A DNA stretch of 28,539 nucleotides from an uncultured Veillonella sp. (GTDB lineage: Bacteria > Bacillota > Negativicutes > Veillonellales > Veillonellaceae). A model generated the notes under the pieces. It was not told the origin of the DNA and searched no databases. It saw only the letters and a list, made by a program, of their open reading frames with translations. The first letter of the stretch is position 1; every line of letters begins with the position of its first letter. The stretch is taken from NCBI GenBank assembly GCA_900552715.1, contig USAV01000012.1, positions 1 through 28,539 on the forward strand, in the 5' to 3' direction. This document shows, one piece after another, positions 7,654-17,114 of this stretch. Position numbers and translations under genes: made by a program.

Positions 7654-8586
7654 TTATGCTTTAGCTAAAACAGCTAGAGCCTGTTCTTCATCTACCTTCA
7701 TTTGATCAATAAGATCTTGTAAGTTATTAAATTTAACTTCCCCTCTAAGATAGGAAATAAATTGTACAATTACTTCTTTTCCATATATATCTTGGTCAAA
7801 GTTAAATACATGTACTTCGCATCTATGGTACTGATTCTTAAATGTAGGATTATCCCCAATATTTCCTACCCCATCATACCAAATACCATCGATACACACG
7901 CGATTAGCGTATACACCATCTGGAGGTGTAGCCATTTCATTAGGAAGCAACAAGTTCAATGTTGGGAACCCTAATGTACGTCCTCGTTGATCACCTTTGA
8001 TAACAGTTCCTTTAAATTGGAATGGTCGTCCAAGCCAGTGTGTGGCATCTTCTAAACGCCCTTCTCGAATGGCCTTTCTAATCTCCGTACTTGAAATAGG
8101 TGTACTGAGTCCATCACAAGGCAATAAAGGCTGCACCAAAACTTGTATATGCTTATCCGCTAATACTTGTTGCATATATTCTGGATTACCAAGACCTTTT
8201 GCACCAAATGTAAAGTTTTCACCAATTACGATAGCAGCAACATTCATATCTGTACAAAGAGCTCCTAAAAAATCATCAGCACTCATTTTTAGTAACTCTT
8301 CAGTCATAGGCAACCGTAAAATATAATCTACATTCAAATCTTCAAGAACGGAATCCATAATCTCTTCTTGAATAACCCGTTTAGGAACTCGATCTGGATG
8401 TAGTATAGTTAGTGGATGATGTTCAAAGGTAATGATTATACTAACACCATTAACTGCCATTGCCTCATCAACGGCCTTGCGTATAACTCGTTGATGACCT
8501 CGATGAATACCATCAAAGGTACCTAGGGCATATACTTTTGTATCTTTGATTTGACGCAGTTCATCAAACGAATGTATTTGCTTCAT
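7654..8586 (-). CDS. ribF: Bifunctional riboflavin kinase / FAD synthetase
   Basis: Makes FMN from riboflavin and ATP, then FAD from FMN and ATP. The 310 residues are full length. The N-terminal nucleotidyltransferase domain shows LGTFDGIHRGHQRVI and STEIRKAI; the C-terminal kinase domain shows FKGTVIKGDQRGRTLGFPTLNL and PPDGVYA. It starts 3 nt after the truB stop and is followed after 13 nt by the mutase-kinase fusion. RibF next to truB is the common bacterial arrangement. Confidence 0.95.
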   Translation of the reverse strand: MKQIHSFDELRQIKDTKVYALGTFDGIHRGHQRVIRKAVDEAMAVNGVSIIITFEHHPLTILHPDRVPKRVIQEEIMDSVLEDLNVDYILRLPMTEELLKMSADDFLGALCTDMNVAAIVIGENFTFGAKGLGNPEYMQQVLADKHIQVLVQPLLPCDGLSTPISSTEIRKAIREGRLEDATHWLGRPFQFKGTVIKGDQRGRTLGFPTLNLLLPNEMATPPDGVYANRVCIDGIWYDGVGNIGDNPTFKNQYHRCEVHVFNFDQDIYGKEVIVQFISYLRGEVKFNNLQDLIDQMKVDEEQALAVLAKA

Positions 8587-8588
8587 AC

Positions 8589-9530
8589 TTATCCTTCAAT
8601 AAAAATATTTTTTTCCACCTTCAAAGAGTGGTTAGTTCGTTTCATAATCCCTATAAATCCATGAGGACCATAGGCTCTATAATAATGTTCTGGTTCAGTA
8701 TAAGAAAATTCGCTACCAATAGGCAGTTCCTTACCTTGCACCATCATCTTTAATTGTACACTATTTACCATTACTTTTGAAAGATGAGAAACGGCTGTAT
8801 CCGTTGGTAACAATTGGCTTTCACCATGAAGCATCAACTCTTCAGCCATTTTAGCAGAATCAATATCAAATGGTCCTACTTGGGTACGTGCCAAAGATGT
8901 CATGGTTCCTGGTATACCTAATGAAACACAGATATCACGCAATAATGAACGAATATAGGTACCTCCAGAACAAGTTACACGAACTGTAAAATAAGGAAAA
9001 CCATACGCTATCAGCTCAATATGTTTAATATGAATCTGACGTAATGGTAATTCTACAGGAATCCCTTTACGAGCATATTCATAAGCACGTATACCATTTA
9101 TCTTAATAGCAGAATATTTTGATGGTCTCTGATCTTGAATACCAATAAAGGTATTTAATGTATTAACTAATTCATCAAAAGTAGGTTTAAGCATAGCATC
9201 GGAAAGCTCTGAACTTTGAAGGGATTTATTCAATAGAACACCATCTCGCAATACCATATCTTTATCAGGTAATACAGCTTGTCCAGAACTATCTTCAGTA
9301 TCTGTAAAAGTACCAAATTTACATTCTGCCACATAGGTTTTATCAAACCCCTCTGTATACTCAATAAGCCGAGTAGCCTTACCAAGAAAAATGGGCAACA
9401 CGCCATAGGCCATAGGATCTAAAGTACCACTATGACCAATGCGCTTTTCTTTTAAAATGCGACGACAAATGGCAACAGCATCATGGCTTGTTATACCAGG
9501 AGGTTTTAAAAATGGTAAAATGCCATCCAT
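8589..9530 (-). CDS. truB: tRNA pseudouridine(55) synthase
   Basis: Converts U55 in the T-loop of tRNAs to pseudouridine. The 313 residues include the start motif GILPFLKPPGITSHDAV, the catalytic HSGTLDPMAYGVLPIFLG (Asp near residue 38), the tyrosine motif in SKYSAIKINGIRAYEYAR, and CSGGTYIRSLLRDI. The C-terminal tail looks like a short PUA-like domain. The start codon overlaps the nrnA stop by 1 nt. Confidence 0.95.
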   Translation of the reverse strand: MDGILPFLKPPGITSHDAVAICRRILKEKRIGHSGTLDPMAYGVLPIFLGKATRLIEYTEGFDKTYVAECKFGTFTDTEDSSGQAVLPDKDMVLRDGVLLNKSLQSSELSDAMLKPTFDELVNTLNTFIGIQDQRPSKYSAIKINGIRAYEYARKGIPVELPLRQIHIKHIELIAYGFPYFTVRVTCSGGTYIRSLLRDICVSLGIPGTMTSLARTQVGPFDIDSAKMAEELMLHGESQLLPTDTAVSHLSKVMVNSVQLKMMVQGKELPIGSEFSYTEPEHYYRAYGPHGFIGIMKRTNHSLKVEKNIFIEG

Positions 9531-10474
9531 TATTTAATCACCTCAATGAGAGCCTGTTTCGCTTCCTGTAATGGTAGATTAATCGTACAACCGGAAGCTC
9601 TAATATGACCGCCACCGCCAAAATTGCTAGCGATAGCATTCACGTCGGTACCTTTAGATCGTAAACTTACCCGTGTTCTGTCATCAGCTTCAGCTTTCAA
9701 TAAAATAGCTATATCAACAGTATCTACATTTCTAATAATATCTACAAAACCATCTGTATCATCTCCAAGAATGGTCATAGCCTCACGATTCAACTCGATG
9801 GTAGCTACTGTATTATCTTTGTAGAACTCAATAGTCTGCATAACTTGTTTTGTTAATTCTAAACGACTAGCAGACACAGCCTCAATCGTTTCAGAAATAA
9901 CATTAGGTCTAGCACCGGCAGCTACACATTTGGCAGCCATTTCTAACGTATTGGCAGTTGTATTGCTAAACTTAAAGAATCCACAGTCTGTAGCAATAGC
10001 CATATATAGCGCAGTGCCCATAGACTCAGTGATAGGCCAATTCCATTTTGTACATAAATCGGTAACGATTTCACCAGTAGCAGCAAAGTCAGGCTTTAAA
10101 TATAGATGATCCGCAAACTCTGTATTGGAAATATGATGGTCTATATTAAAAATAGGTGCACTCCATAGTGCACCTACTTTGCCAATTCGCTCATACGTGC
10201 TAGCATCCAATACCATTAGCATATCAATATCAACAGGGTTTGTTTCAAAATACGCTACATCATGGATGTGGTCCGTATATCGTAAGAATGAGTACTTCTC
10301 AGGAACTACATCATCCACTACCATATATACAGTTTTACCTTGCCCTACAAGGGCTTCGTAAAAGGCCACCATGGACCCGATAGCATCGCCATCAGGTCTA
10401 ACATGGACGGTTAGCATAATAGAATTAGCTTCACACAGAGCCATATGTAATTGATTAATAGTAATCTTACTCAT
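9530..10474 (-). CDS. nrnA: DHH/DHHA1 phosphoesterase, NrnA-type oligoribonuclease/pAp phosphatase
   Basis: Degrades very short RNAs and probably dephosphorylates pAp in the cytoplasm. The 314-residue protein shows the DHH motifs: VRPDGDAIGS (metal site, near residue 27), LDASTYERIG, NIDHHISN (DHH, near residue 112) and ATDCGFFKFSNT. The DHHA1 substrate-binding motif is GGGGHIRASGCTI near the C-terminus. It lies between rbfA (17-nt gap) and truB, its standard place in Firmicutes-type nusA-infB operons. Confidence 0.92.
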   Translation of the reverse strand: MSKITINQLHMALCEANSIMLTVHVRPDGDAIGSMVAFYEALVGQGKTVYMVVDDVVPEKYSFLRYTDHIHDVAYFETNPVDIDMLMVLDASTYERIGKVGALWSAPIFNIDHHISNTEFADHLYLKPDFAATGEIVTDLCTKWNWPITESMGTALYMAIATDCGFFKFSNTTANTLEMAAKCVAAGARPNVISETIEAVSASRLELTKQVMQTIEFYKDNTVATIELNREAMTILGDDTDGFVDIIRNVDTVDIAILLKAEADDRTRVSLRSKGTDVNAIASNFGGGGHIRASGCTINLPLQEAKQALIEVIK

Positions 10475-10491
10475 GTTCTGTATCCTTTGTG

Positions 10492-10848
10492 TTAATTTTT
10501 TTCTTCGTCCTTTTTGATTTCATTCAAAAGGGATTCGATATGCATGCTATAGTCTAAAGACGTATCCTTATCGAATGTGATAGAAGGAATATGGCGCAAT
10601 TTAAGTACTTTGCCAAGCTCAGTACGAATATGACCCGCAGCATGCTTTAAAGCGATAAGTGTATCTTCTTTTTCCTTATCGGAACCAAACAAAGAAACAT
10701 AAATCGTAGCTTCACGCAAATCACCTGTTACATGAACATCGGTAATAGTAGTGAAGCCGATGCGTGGATCTTTCAATCCGCGCATCAACATTTGACTTAC
10801 CTCTTGTTTGATGAATTCTTGTAATTTTCTGACACGAACGTCACTCAT
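10492..10848 (-). CDS. rbfA: 30S ribosome-binding factor A
   Basis: A 118-residue KH-fold factor for late 30S subunit maturation, acting on helix 1 and the 3' end of 16S rRNA. The family pattern is clear: RVRKLQEFIKQEVSQML, KDPRIGFTTITDVHVTGDLREATIYVSLFG and LRHIPSITFDKDTSLDYSMHI. It starts 9 nt downstream of infB, which is the conserved arrangement. Confidence 0.95.
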   Translation of the reverse strand: MSDVRVRKLQEFIKQEVSQMLMRGLKDPRIGFTTITDVHVTGDLREATIYVSLFGSDKEKEDTLIALKHAAGHIRTELGKVLKLRHIPSITFDKDTSLDYSMHIESLLNEIKKDEEKN

Positions 10849-10857
10849 ATAAACCTC

Positions 10858-13302
10858 CTAAATTTGAGGTGCAATTTCTTCCATCAAGTACGCTTCGATT
10901 ACGTCGCCTTCCTTGATGTCGCGGTAACCTTCTAAGGAAATACCACATTCGAAGGATGTTTTAACTTCTTTAACTTCGTCTTTGAATCGACGTAAGGAGT
11001 CAACCTTACCTTCAAATACAACAATACCATCACGGATTAAACGTACTTCAGAGTCGTTAGTAATACGACCTTCTGTTACATAAGAACCTGCAACAATAGC
11101 CTTAGGTGTAGAGATAACTTGGCGCACCTCTGCACGACCAACGACAACCTCTTTGAATTGAGGAGCTAACATACCACGCATCGCAGACTCAACGTCATTG
11201 ATAGCATCATAGATTACACGATATGTACGAAGGTCAACTTTTTCATTTTCTGCAGCACGACGAACATTAGCATCTGGACGTACGTTGAAGCCCATTACAA
11301 TTGCATTAGATGCAGAAGCCAACATGATATCGGATTCGTTAATAGCACCTACTGCAGCATGAACGATTACGATACGTACTTCAGGATTTTTAATACCTTC
11401 TAAGGATTGACGTAATGCTTCTACAGAACCTTGAACGTCAGCTTTAATGATGATGTTAAGGTCTTTTAACTCACCTTGTTGAATTTGGTTGAAGATATCA
11501 TCCAATGTAACCTTGTGAGTAGCTTGCAATTCTTGAACGCGTTGTTTAGCAATACGTTTTTCAGCGATTGCACGTGCTTCGTTATCATCCATACCATTGA
11601 TGATTTCACCAGCTTGTGGAACTTCAGAGAAGCCCAAGATTTCTACTGGCATAGAAGGACGAGCTACTTTTACTTTTTCACCGCGTTCATTTGTCATGGC
11701 ACGTACTTTACCATATGCTGTACCAGCAAGTACAGTATCACCTACACGGAGGGAACCTTTTTGTACTAGTACTGTACATACAGCACCACGGCCTTTATCA
11801 AGTTGAGCCTCAATAACTACGCCGTACGCTTTACGGTTAGGGTTAGCTTTCAATTCCATAACTTCTGCTACGAGCAAGATATTTTCGAGCAAGTCGTCGA
11901 TACCTTGTTTTTGTTTAGCAGATACAGGAACCATGATTACATCGCCGCCCCATTCTTCTGGTAAAAGTCCATGTTCAGACAATTGTTGTTTAACATGGTC
12001 TGGGTTAGCACCTGGTTTATCCATTTTGTTGATAGCAACAATAATTGGTACATCAGCAGATTTAGCATGGTTAATGGCTTCAATAGTTTGAGGCATTACA
12101 CCATCATCGGCAGCTACTACAAGAACTGCGATATCTGTAGATTTAGCACCACGAAGACGCATAGCCGTAAACGCTTCATGACCTGGAGTATCAAGGAATG
12201 TAATTTTATTGTCGTTATAACGAACTTGGTAGGCACCGATATGTTGAGTGATACCACCTGCTTCGCCTGCTGTTACATTAGTTTGACGAATTACGTCCAA
12301 TAAGGATGTTTTACCATGGTCAACGTGACCCATGATAGTAACAACTGGAGGACGAGGTTTCAATGTTTCTGGTGCATCTTCAATTTCAATAACATCTGTA
12401 GGATCTTCTTCAGGTTCTACTTCTGTTACAGTTACACCAAATTCTTCAGCTACGATTGTAGCTGTATCAACATCAACCTCTTGGTTAATGCTAGCCATAA
12501 CACCTAAAAGCATCAATTTTTTGATGATTTCAGATACTTCACGACCCATTTTCTCAGCAAGTTCTTTAACAGTTAAAGGACCAGATAATTCGATTTCTGT
12601 AGCAATCGCAGCTTCAGCCTTACGTTCAGCTTCTGCTTTTTGTTGTAAGTATTGTTCGTTACGATGTTTTACGCGATTCTTTTTCTTTTGCATAGATGTA
12701 GATAACAAGGATTGAGGGCGGTTATTGCCACCTTTTTTATTCTTCTTGTTACGACGATCATTGTTATTAGAATTGCGGTTATCATTGTTTCGATTGTCGT
12801 TATTGCGATTATCGTTATTACGAGCATCATTAGGGCGACCGTTATTACGATTATCATTATTTCTGTTATTGTTAGGGCGGTTATTAGCGCGGTCACCAGA
12901 TTGTTGGTTACCTTCGGATTTACGTGTAGGCTCAGAGATTTGTACATGACGTACATTGCCCTTTTTATGGTCGTTTTGTTTAGATTGATCGTCTTGTTTT
13001 TGACCACCTTGTTTATGATTATCCTTTTTGTATTCGTTAGAACGATTTGGATTTTGTTGTTTATGTGGTGCAGCCTCTTGTTTATGTGCTGCTGTTGGAG
13101 CAGATTTTTGTTCTACCTTTTGTGTAGCTTTAGGTGCTTCAGCTTTCTTACTTAATTGTTTTTTAACAATATCATAGCCTGAATCATCTACAGAGTTTAC
13201 TGCTTTTGTAACATTAATATTATGTTGTTGCAAGATAGAAATGACCTGCTTACTTTCTACGCCAAACTCTTTGGCGATTTCATGAACGCGCTTTTTGGAC
13301 AT
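10858..13302 (-). CDS. infB: Translation initiation factor IF-2
   Basis: GTPase that brings fMet-tRNA to the 30S subunit and promotes subunit joining. The 814 residues contain an N-terminal IF2-N helix pair ([22 protein letters not shown]), a basic, low-complexity Asn/Arg/Asp-rich linker (residues 139-196, see the repeat entry), a second IF2-N segment ([21 protein letters not shown]) and the G domain ([17 protein letters not shown] near residue 318, [17 protein letters not shown]). The C-terminal domains that bind the initiator tRNA follow. It sits between ylxQ (15-nt gap) and rbfA. Confidence 0.97.
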   Translation of the reverse strand: MSKKRVHEIAKEFGVESKQVISILQQHNINVTKAVNSVDDSGYDIVKKQLSKKAEAPKATQKVEQKSAPTAAHKQEAAPHKQQNPNRSNEYKKDNHKQGGQKQDDQSKQNDHKKGNVRHVQISEPTRKSEGNQQSGDRANNRPNNNRNNDNRNNGRPNDARNNDNRNNDNRNNDNRNSNNNDRRNKKNKKGGNNRPQSLLSTSMQKKKNRVKHRNEQYLQQKAEAERKAEAAIATEIELSGPLTVKELAEKMGREVSEIIKKLMLLGVMASINQEVDVDTATIVAEEFGVTVTEVEPEEDPTDVIEIEDAPETLKPRPPVVTIMGHVDHGKTSLLDVIRQTNVTAGEAGGITQHIGAYQVRYNDNKITFLDTPGHEAFTAMRLRGAKSTDIAVLVVAADDGVMPQTIEAINHAKSADVPIIVAINKMDKPGANPDHVKQQLSEHGLLPEEWGGDVIMVPVSAKQKQGIDDLLENILLVAEVMELKANPNRKAYGVVIEAQLDKGRGAVCTVLVQKGSLRVGDTVLAGTAYGKVRAMTNERGEKVKVARPSMPVEILGFSEVPQAGEIINGMDDNEARAIAEKRIAKQRVQELQATHKVTLDDIFNQIQQGELKDLNIIIKADVQGSVEALRQSLEGIKNPEVRIVIVHAAVGAINESDIMLASASNAIVMGFNVRPDANVRRAAENEKVDLRTYRVIYDAINDVESAMRGMLAPQFKEVVVGRAEVRQVISTPKAIVAGSYVTEGRITNDSEVRLIRDGIVVFEGKVDSLRRFKDEVKEVKTSFECGISLEGYRDIKEGDVIEAYLMEEIAPQI
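12715..12888 (-). repeat. Asn/Arg/Asp repeat-coding tract inside infB
   Basis: The DNA encodes repeated RNNDN-like units (for example [17 protein letters not shown] around residues 161-177), spelled by near-identical 15-bp blocks. In the protein it is a polar, positively charged and probably disordered linker between the two IF2-N helix pairs. Such a tract can expand or contract by slippage in steps of 15 bp without breaking the frame. Confidence 0.85.
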
Positions 13303-13317
13303 CTACATACCCCCTTA

Positions 13318-13623
13318 TTATCGATCAATCTCTTTTAGTAACGCCTTTGCAAATCCATCATCTAGTACTGCGACCACTACCCGAACCTCTTTACCAATAG
13401 CAGTTCCTAAAGTTTCTTTAGTACCAATGCTACGAAGTGGGATATGATGTGTTTCTGCTAATTGATTATATTTCTTTTCATTATTGGATGCACAATCGCC
13501 AGCGAGAAGGACTAGTTTAGGTTCCTTTCTCTTCATGGCTTTTTCTACGATAAAGTCACCAGAAATAACCTTGCCAGCTCGTTGTGCTAATCCTAAGAGA
13601 TTTAAAATTTTATCTTCATTCAT
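13318..13623 (-). CDS. ylxQ: L7Ae/L30e-like RNA-binding protein (YlxQ)
   Basis: A 101-residue single-domain L7Ae-fold protein between rnpM and infB, the invariant place for YlxQ. LLGLAQRAGKVISGDF at the start, KLVLLAGDCASNN in the centre and the LGTAIGK segment are typical. The family binds kink-turn-like RNA; the cellular target is not established. Confidence 0.9.
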   Translation of the reverse strand: MNEDKILNLLGLAQRAGKVISGDFIVEKAMKRKEPKLVLLAGDCASNNEKKYNQLAETHHIPLRSIGTKETLGTAIGKEVRVVVAVLDDGFAKALLKEIDR

Positions 13624-13635
13624 GTATATCAGTGA

Positions 13636-13905
13636 TTACTCATTCTCTTGTAAATCACGTTGTAATGCTTCGTATATATCTTTCGATACACTATGCTTTA
13701 ATGACCGTTCTAATCGCTTAGCCTTATAGGCTTGCTCAAAGCATGACATGGACTCACATAAATACGCTCCACGCCCCGGTGCTTTTCCAGTACGGTCAAT
13801 ACTGATATTGCCATCTGGACTTAAGGCTACGCGAATCAATTCACGTTTCGCCTTAGGCTCACCACATCCTACGCACGTGCGCATAGGTTGGGATTTCGGT
13901 TTCAT
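13636..13905 (-). CDS. rnpM: YlxR/RnpM family RNA-binding protein
   Basis: The 89-residue product carries the family pattern RTCVGCGEPKAKRELIRV near the N-terminus, followed by DRTGKAPGRGAYLC. In Bacillus subtilis the homologue binds RNase P RNA and modulates RNase P. It starts 2 nt after the nusA stop and is followed by ylxQ, the standard order. The two cysteines of CVGC and the later CxxxxxC are kept. Confidence 0.93.
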   Translation of the reverse strand: MKPKSQPMRTCVGCGEPKAKRELIRVALSPDGNISIDRTGKAPGRGAYLCESMSCFEQAYKAKRLERSLKHSVSKDIYEALQRDLQENE

Positions 13906-13907
13906 GA

Positions 13908-14984
13908 CTATTCACCGTCCTCAGCATTACCGAAGCCTGCAAAAGGTTCTTCAGCTGCTTGAGTTTCACTCTTAATATCGATTTTCCAGTTAGTTAATTT
14001 GGCTGCCAATCGAGCATTTTGACCAGCTTTACCAATTGCCAAGGATAATTGGTAATCAGGAACTACAACGTAAGAGGATTTTTCTTCTTCACTTACATCA
14101 ACAGATACAACCTTTGCTGGACTCAAGGAGTTAGCGATATAAATTGCTGGATCTTCATCCCATTTAACGATATCAATCTTTTCATCATGTAACTCATCAA
14201 CGATATGTTGTACACGTTGACCTTTAGGACCTACGCAAGCACCTACTGGGTCAACATTTTCATCGCGGCTATAAACAGCAATCTTAGAACGCATACCTGG
14301 CTCACGAGCTACGGATTTAAGCTCTACCACACCTTCATAAATTTCTGGTACCTCTAACTCAAAGAGGCGTTTTAATAAACCAGGATGTGTGCGGGAAATC
14401 ATAATTTGAGGCCCTTTCGTAGTTTTCTTAACCTCTACGATATAGCATTTAATACGATCTCCTTCGCGATATGTTTCTGTAGCAATTTGCTCAGTAGGAG
14501 GCAAGATTGCTTCTGTTTTACCTAAATCGATAAATACATTTTTACCTTCAACACGTGTAATAACGCCAGTAATAATATCGCCTTCACGGCTATAGTATTC
14601 TTCGTATACTACGCTGCGTTCAGCCTCTTTCAAACGTTGAATAAGCATTTGTTTTGCAGTATGGGCAGCACTACGGCCAAAGTTAGCTGGAGTAACATCT
14701 ACTTCTACTACGTCGCCAATTTCAAAACGTTTGTCAATTTTGCGCGCTTCTAACAAGCTAATTTCTGTTTCTGGCAATTCCACAGTTTCTACTACTTGTT
14801 TTTTAGCCATTACTTTGTAAACGCCTGTTTCACGGTCAATCACAACGTACGCATCTGGATTAGATGTTGGTTCTTTGCGATATGCTTGCAACAATGCAGC
14901 CTCTAAGGATTCAAAAATAACCTCAGGAGCAAAACCTTTTTGCTTTGTAAGCACCATTACCGCTTGAATTAATTCTTGACTCAC
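13908..14984 (-). CDS. nusA: Transcription termination/antitermination protein NusA
   Basis: Binds RNA polymerase and modulates pausing, termination and antitermination. The 358 residues match the short Firmicutes form: an N-terminal polymerase-binding domain, an S1 domain (GDIITGVITRVEGKNVFIDLG near residue 135), KH1 (RSKIAVYSRDENVDPVGACVGPKGQRV) and KH2 (DYQLSLAIGKAGQNARLAAKL). It lacks the C-terminal acidic repeats of proteobacterial NusA. It starts 17 nt after rimP. Confidence 0.97.
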   Translation of the reverse strand: MSQELIQAVMVLTKQKGFAPEVIFESLEAALLQAYRKEPTSNPDAYVVIDRETGVYKVMAKKQVVETVELPETEISLLEARKIDKRFEIGDVVEVDVTPANFGRSAAHTAKQMLIQRLKEAERSVVYEEYYSREGDIITGVITRVEGKNVFIDLGKTEAILPPTEQIATETYREGDRIKCYIVEVKKTTKGPQIMISRTHPGLLKRLFELEVPEIYEGVVELKSVAREPGMRSKIAVYSRDENVDPVGACVGPKGQRVQHIVDELHDEKIDIVKWDEDPAIYIANSLSPAKVVSVDVSEEEKSSYVVVPDYQLSLAIGKAGQNARLAAKLTNWKIDIKSETQAAEEPFAGFGNAEDGE

Positions 14985-15001
14985 TCGTATGCCTCCATAT
15001 A

Positions 15002-15460
15002 TTAAAAATCAAGATGTAATCGAATTTGTGCAATGGCAGACCGTTCGAATGTCATGCTTTCACCATTGATAGTAAAATCGATAGTTGTGTCTGTAAAACC
15101 TTCTAATACACCAGTAAATTGCTTACTGCCATTAATCGGTTTAAATAGTTGGATATCAACATCACGACCATTATAGCGAACCAAATCCTTATCCTTCTTA
15201 AGAACTCGATCTAGGCCTGGAGAAGATACTTCCAATAAATAGTTTTCCGTAATTGGATCTTTTTCGTCGAGCACAGCACTTAGTTTTTCGCTAACCAACT
15301 GACAGTCATCCAAATCTACACCACCTGGCTTGTCGAGATAGACACGTAAATACCAATCGCGTTCACGAACGTAATCTACATCGACTAGTTCCATTTCGGT
15401 GCCGGCTATAATACCTTCAACTACAGAGGATACAAATTCCTCTACTGCTTCTCTCTTCAT
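15002..15460 (-). CDS. rimP: Ribosome maturation factor RimP
   Basis: Needed for 30S subunit assembly. I place the start at the ATG of MKREAVEEFV (15458-15460), because AAGGAGG lies 8 nt upstream of it. This gives 152 residues, the usual length, and rejects a longer in-frame extension to 15550 that would run into the leader hairpin. Family features: MELVDVDYVRERDWYLRVYLD, GVDLDDCQLVSEKLSAVLDE, LEVSSPGLDRVLKKDKD. First gene of the long operon. Confidence 0.93.
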   Translation of the reverse strand: MKREAVEEFVSSVVEGIIAGTEMELVDVDYVRERDWYLRVYLDKPGGVDLDDCQLVSEKLSAVLDEKDPITENYLLEVSSPGLDRVLKKDKDLVRYNGRDVDIQLFKPINGSKQFTGVLEGFTDTTIDFTINGESMTFERSAIAQIRLHLDF

Positions 15461-15538
15461 AGCCATCGCCTCCTTCATTACTACATCTTGTATATATCTC
15501 TTTTTTTCAAATACCTTAATTAGGCTAATCATAAATGA

Positions 15539-15564
15539 AAGAGTGGACATAAGCCCACTCTTTT
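15539..15564 (-). promoter_or_regulatory. Leader hairpin upstream of rimP
   Basis: Minus-strand AAAGAGTGG and CCACTCTTT pair around an 8-nt loop, about 20-45 nt after the predicted transcription start. The downstream sequence TCATTTATG is only weakly T-rich, so this is a leader hairpin or weak attenuator and not a clear terminator. On the plus strand it is followed by TTTTAAAAG, so it could also end transcripts from the other side weakly. Confidence 0.5.
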
Positions 15565-15590
15565 AAAAGATTTATATAAAAGTCATATAT

Positions 15591-15619
15591 AGTATATCAC
15601 ATTTGCTGTGTATATACAA
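15591..15619 (-). promoter_or_regulatory. Promoter of the rimP-nusA-infB array
   Basis: TTGTAT (15614-15619) and TATACT (15591-15596) on the minus strand with a 17-nt spacer. Expected start near 15584. It gives a leader of about 120 nt before rimP. Confidence 0.75.
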
Positions 15620-15724
15620 ATTCTACGCTTTCTTATGGGCTTTAAGCAAACATTCCCACTTAGATTATTTCATATGATTATAAAATAACTCAAAAAATAG
15701 CATAGTCATATATAATGATTATCC

Positions 15725-16420
15725 TTAATCAACGCGTTCATTTAATCCTTTTAATATAGGACCCAAATGTTCACGTAGAACTGCAGTTAAATCATCTAAA
15801 TTTTTAGCATCTAGGTGATGGTCTATTTCAGGATAGTTTTTATAACGAAGCTCTGCAAAGTATTCATCTCGCAATTCGTTATAATATAGCAATAATCCTG
15901 TACATTCGTCCATCTTACGATACTCGCCGATAATAAAAGAACCATTAATCATCCGGATTGCATGAGCTGGATCAACATCACATACAAAGCCTTCCAGTTC
16001 TTTAGGCATAACCTCGGAAAAATCCCATTCAGGAATGCCTCGACGACGATAGGTAAAGGTAAAGTTATTCGCTGGCTCTATTAACATATTCGTTAACCCT
16101 TTGACACAGCGATCTTGTAATCCTTGCCAAAACGACTCTAAATCAGCACGTACAAAAGAAATATCAACAAAGGAAAAGAGTGGCATTTCAATATGTACTG
16201 TATAGTCCTCTACCTCTTTATCATATAAGGCAGACCATCGCCACCCCAAATCATTTTGATAATGGAAAATGGGTACCTTTAATACCTCTTCACCGGCTCC
16301 GAGACGCTCAAGTAGTGCCGTATAATCAGCTTCATTGGACGCCACTAAGGTAAAGCCCTCAATTTGCTGAGGCAACCATGAATAATCTAATGCTTTACAA
16401 GCTTCAATAATCGTTTCCAT
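15725..16420 (-). CDS. Hypothetical acidic protein, family not recognised
   Basis: A 231-residue protein without signal peptide or membrane segment. It is acidic and rich in aromatic residues (WRWSALYD, SFVDISF, NFTFTYRRRG, YYNELRDEYFAELRYKNYPEID). I recognise no catalytic motif. Its start codon lies inside the 3' end of the lytic transglycosylase gene (17-nt overlap), which indicates translational coupling. It may be a cytoplasmic partner of that gene, but this is guesswork. Confidence 0.7.
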   Translation of the reverse strand: METIIEACKALDYSWLPQQIEGFTLVASNEADYTALLERLGAGEEVLKVPIFHYQNDLGWRWSALYDKEVEDYTVHIEMPLFSFVDISFVRADLESFWQGLQDRCVKGLTNMLIEPANNFTFTYRRRGIPEWDFSEVMPKELEGFVCDVDPAHAIRMINGSFIIGEYRKMDECTGLLLYYNELRDEYFAELRYKNYPEIDHHLDAKNLDDLTAVLREHLGPILKGLNERVD

Positions 16421-16958
16421 ATAATGCCTCGTACTTTTCTTGATACTGTAAGACAGCTTTTACATAGCTACGCGTTTCAGGAAATGGTATGGTATCAACC
16501 ATGCCATTCCATTTATTCTCATTGAGCCAAGATTCCACATGACCACGTCCCGCATTGTACGCAGCTAACGCCTGCACCTCATCACCATTAAATTCCTTTA
16601 ACAAATGACCTAGGTACCATGTACCTAACTCAATATTAGTTTCAGGCTCTTTTAACTGGCGATCTGTATAGTTTCCATGTCCAACTTGTTGAGCTACCCA
16701 TCGCGCTGTATCTGGCATAAGTTGCATCAATCCAAGAGCGCCTGTTTCAGATTCCGCAGTATTCTTATATTTACTTTCAGCTAAGATAACACTAGCCACT
16801 AAGGAAGGTGGTACTTGTTCCTTATCAGCTGCAGCCATCACTACATCTCTATAGTTAAAGGGGTACGCCACTTGACGCGCTATAGGATCATCTAAATGAG
16901 TAAAATAAAACCACCCAAGTACGACGCACGATAGCGCCGTTGCCGTTGCACGTTTCAT
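16404..16958 (-). CDS. Lytic transglycosylase, SLT domain
   Basis: A peptidoglycan-cleaving muramidase. I choose the ATG at 16956-16958 because GGGGG stands 6 nt upstream. The 184-residue product then starts with MKRATATALSCVVLGWFYF, a signal or anchor segment that directs it to the envelope. The SLT domain shows VASVILAESKYKNTAESETGALGLMQLMP with the catalytic Glu near residue 63, then LGTWYLGHLLKEFNGDEVQALAAYNAGRG. An upstream in-frame extension to 17024 has no ribosome binding site. Family: Slt70/YjbJ-like soluble-domain type. Confidence 0.9.
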   Translation of the reverse strand: MKRATATALSCVVLGWFYFTHLDDPIARQVAYPFNYRDVVMAAADKEQVPPSLVASVILAESKYKNTAESETGALGLMQLMPDTARWVAQQVGHGNYTDRQLKEPETNIELGTWYLGHLLKEFNGDEVQALAAYNAGRGHVESWLNENKWNGMVDTIPFPETRSYVKAVLQYQEKYEALYGNDY

Positions 16959-17060
16959 ATATCCCCCTTTCCTTACACAATCTTTATCCGATTTTGATAT
17001 CGGTACAATATAGTAATACACCAAATGGTAGGTTACTATTATATAAAATTTTATGGGCTT

Positions 17061-17069
17061 ATTATACCA
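17061..17069 (-). promoter_or_regulatory. Extended -10 promoter upstream of the lytic transglycosylase
   Basis: Minus-strand TGGTATAAT (TGn-TATAAT) about 100 nt before the start codon. There is no good -35 hexamer, which an extended -10 element tolerates. No terminator is visible between coaE and this site, so read-through from polA-coaE is also possible. Confidence 0.45.
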
Positions 17070-17114
17070 TTTAATACTAATTTTTATATACCAATTTTAG
17101 TACATAATAGGTAA

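Noticed and set aside
12715..12888. Regular repeats in infB as a CRISPR array
   Set aside because: Repeats are 15 bp, directly adjacent and in frame, with no spacers; they are protein-coding.
12712..13155. Long plus-strand open frame opposite the infB linker
   Set aside because: Its Ile/Val/Thr repeat composition is the mirror of the Asn/Arg repeat DNA; it is a shadow frame.
15461..15550. N-terminal extension of RimP
   Set aside because: The upstream start overlaps the leader hairpin and has no ribosome binding site; the ATG at 15460 has AAGGAGG and gives the normal protein length.
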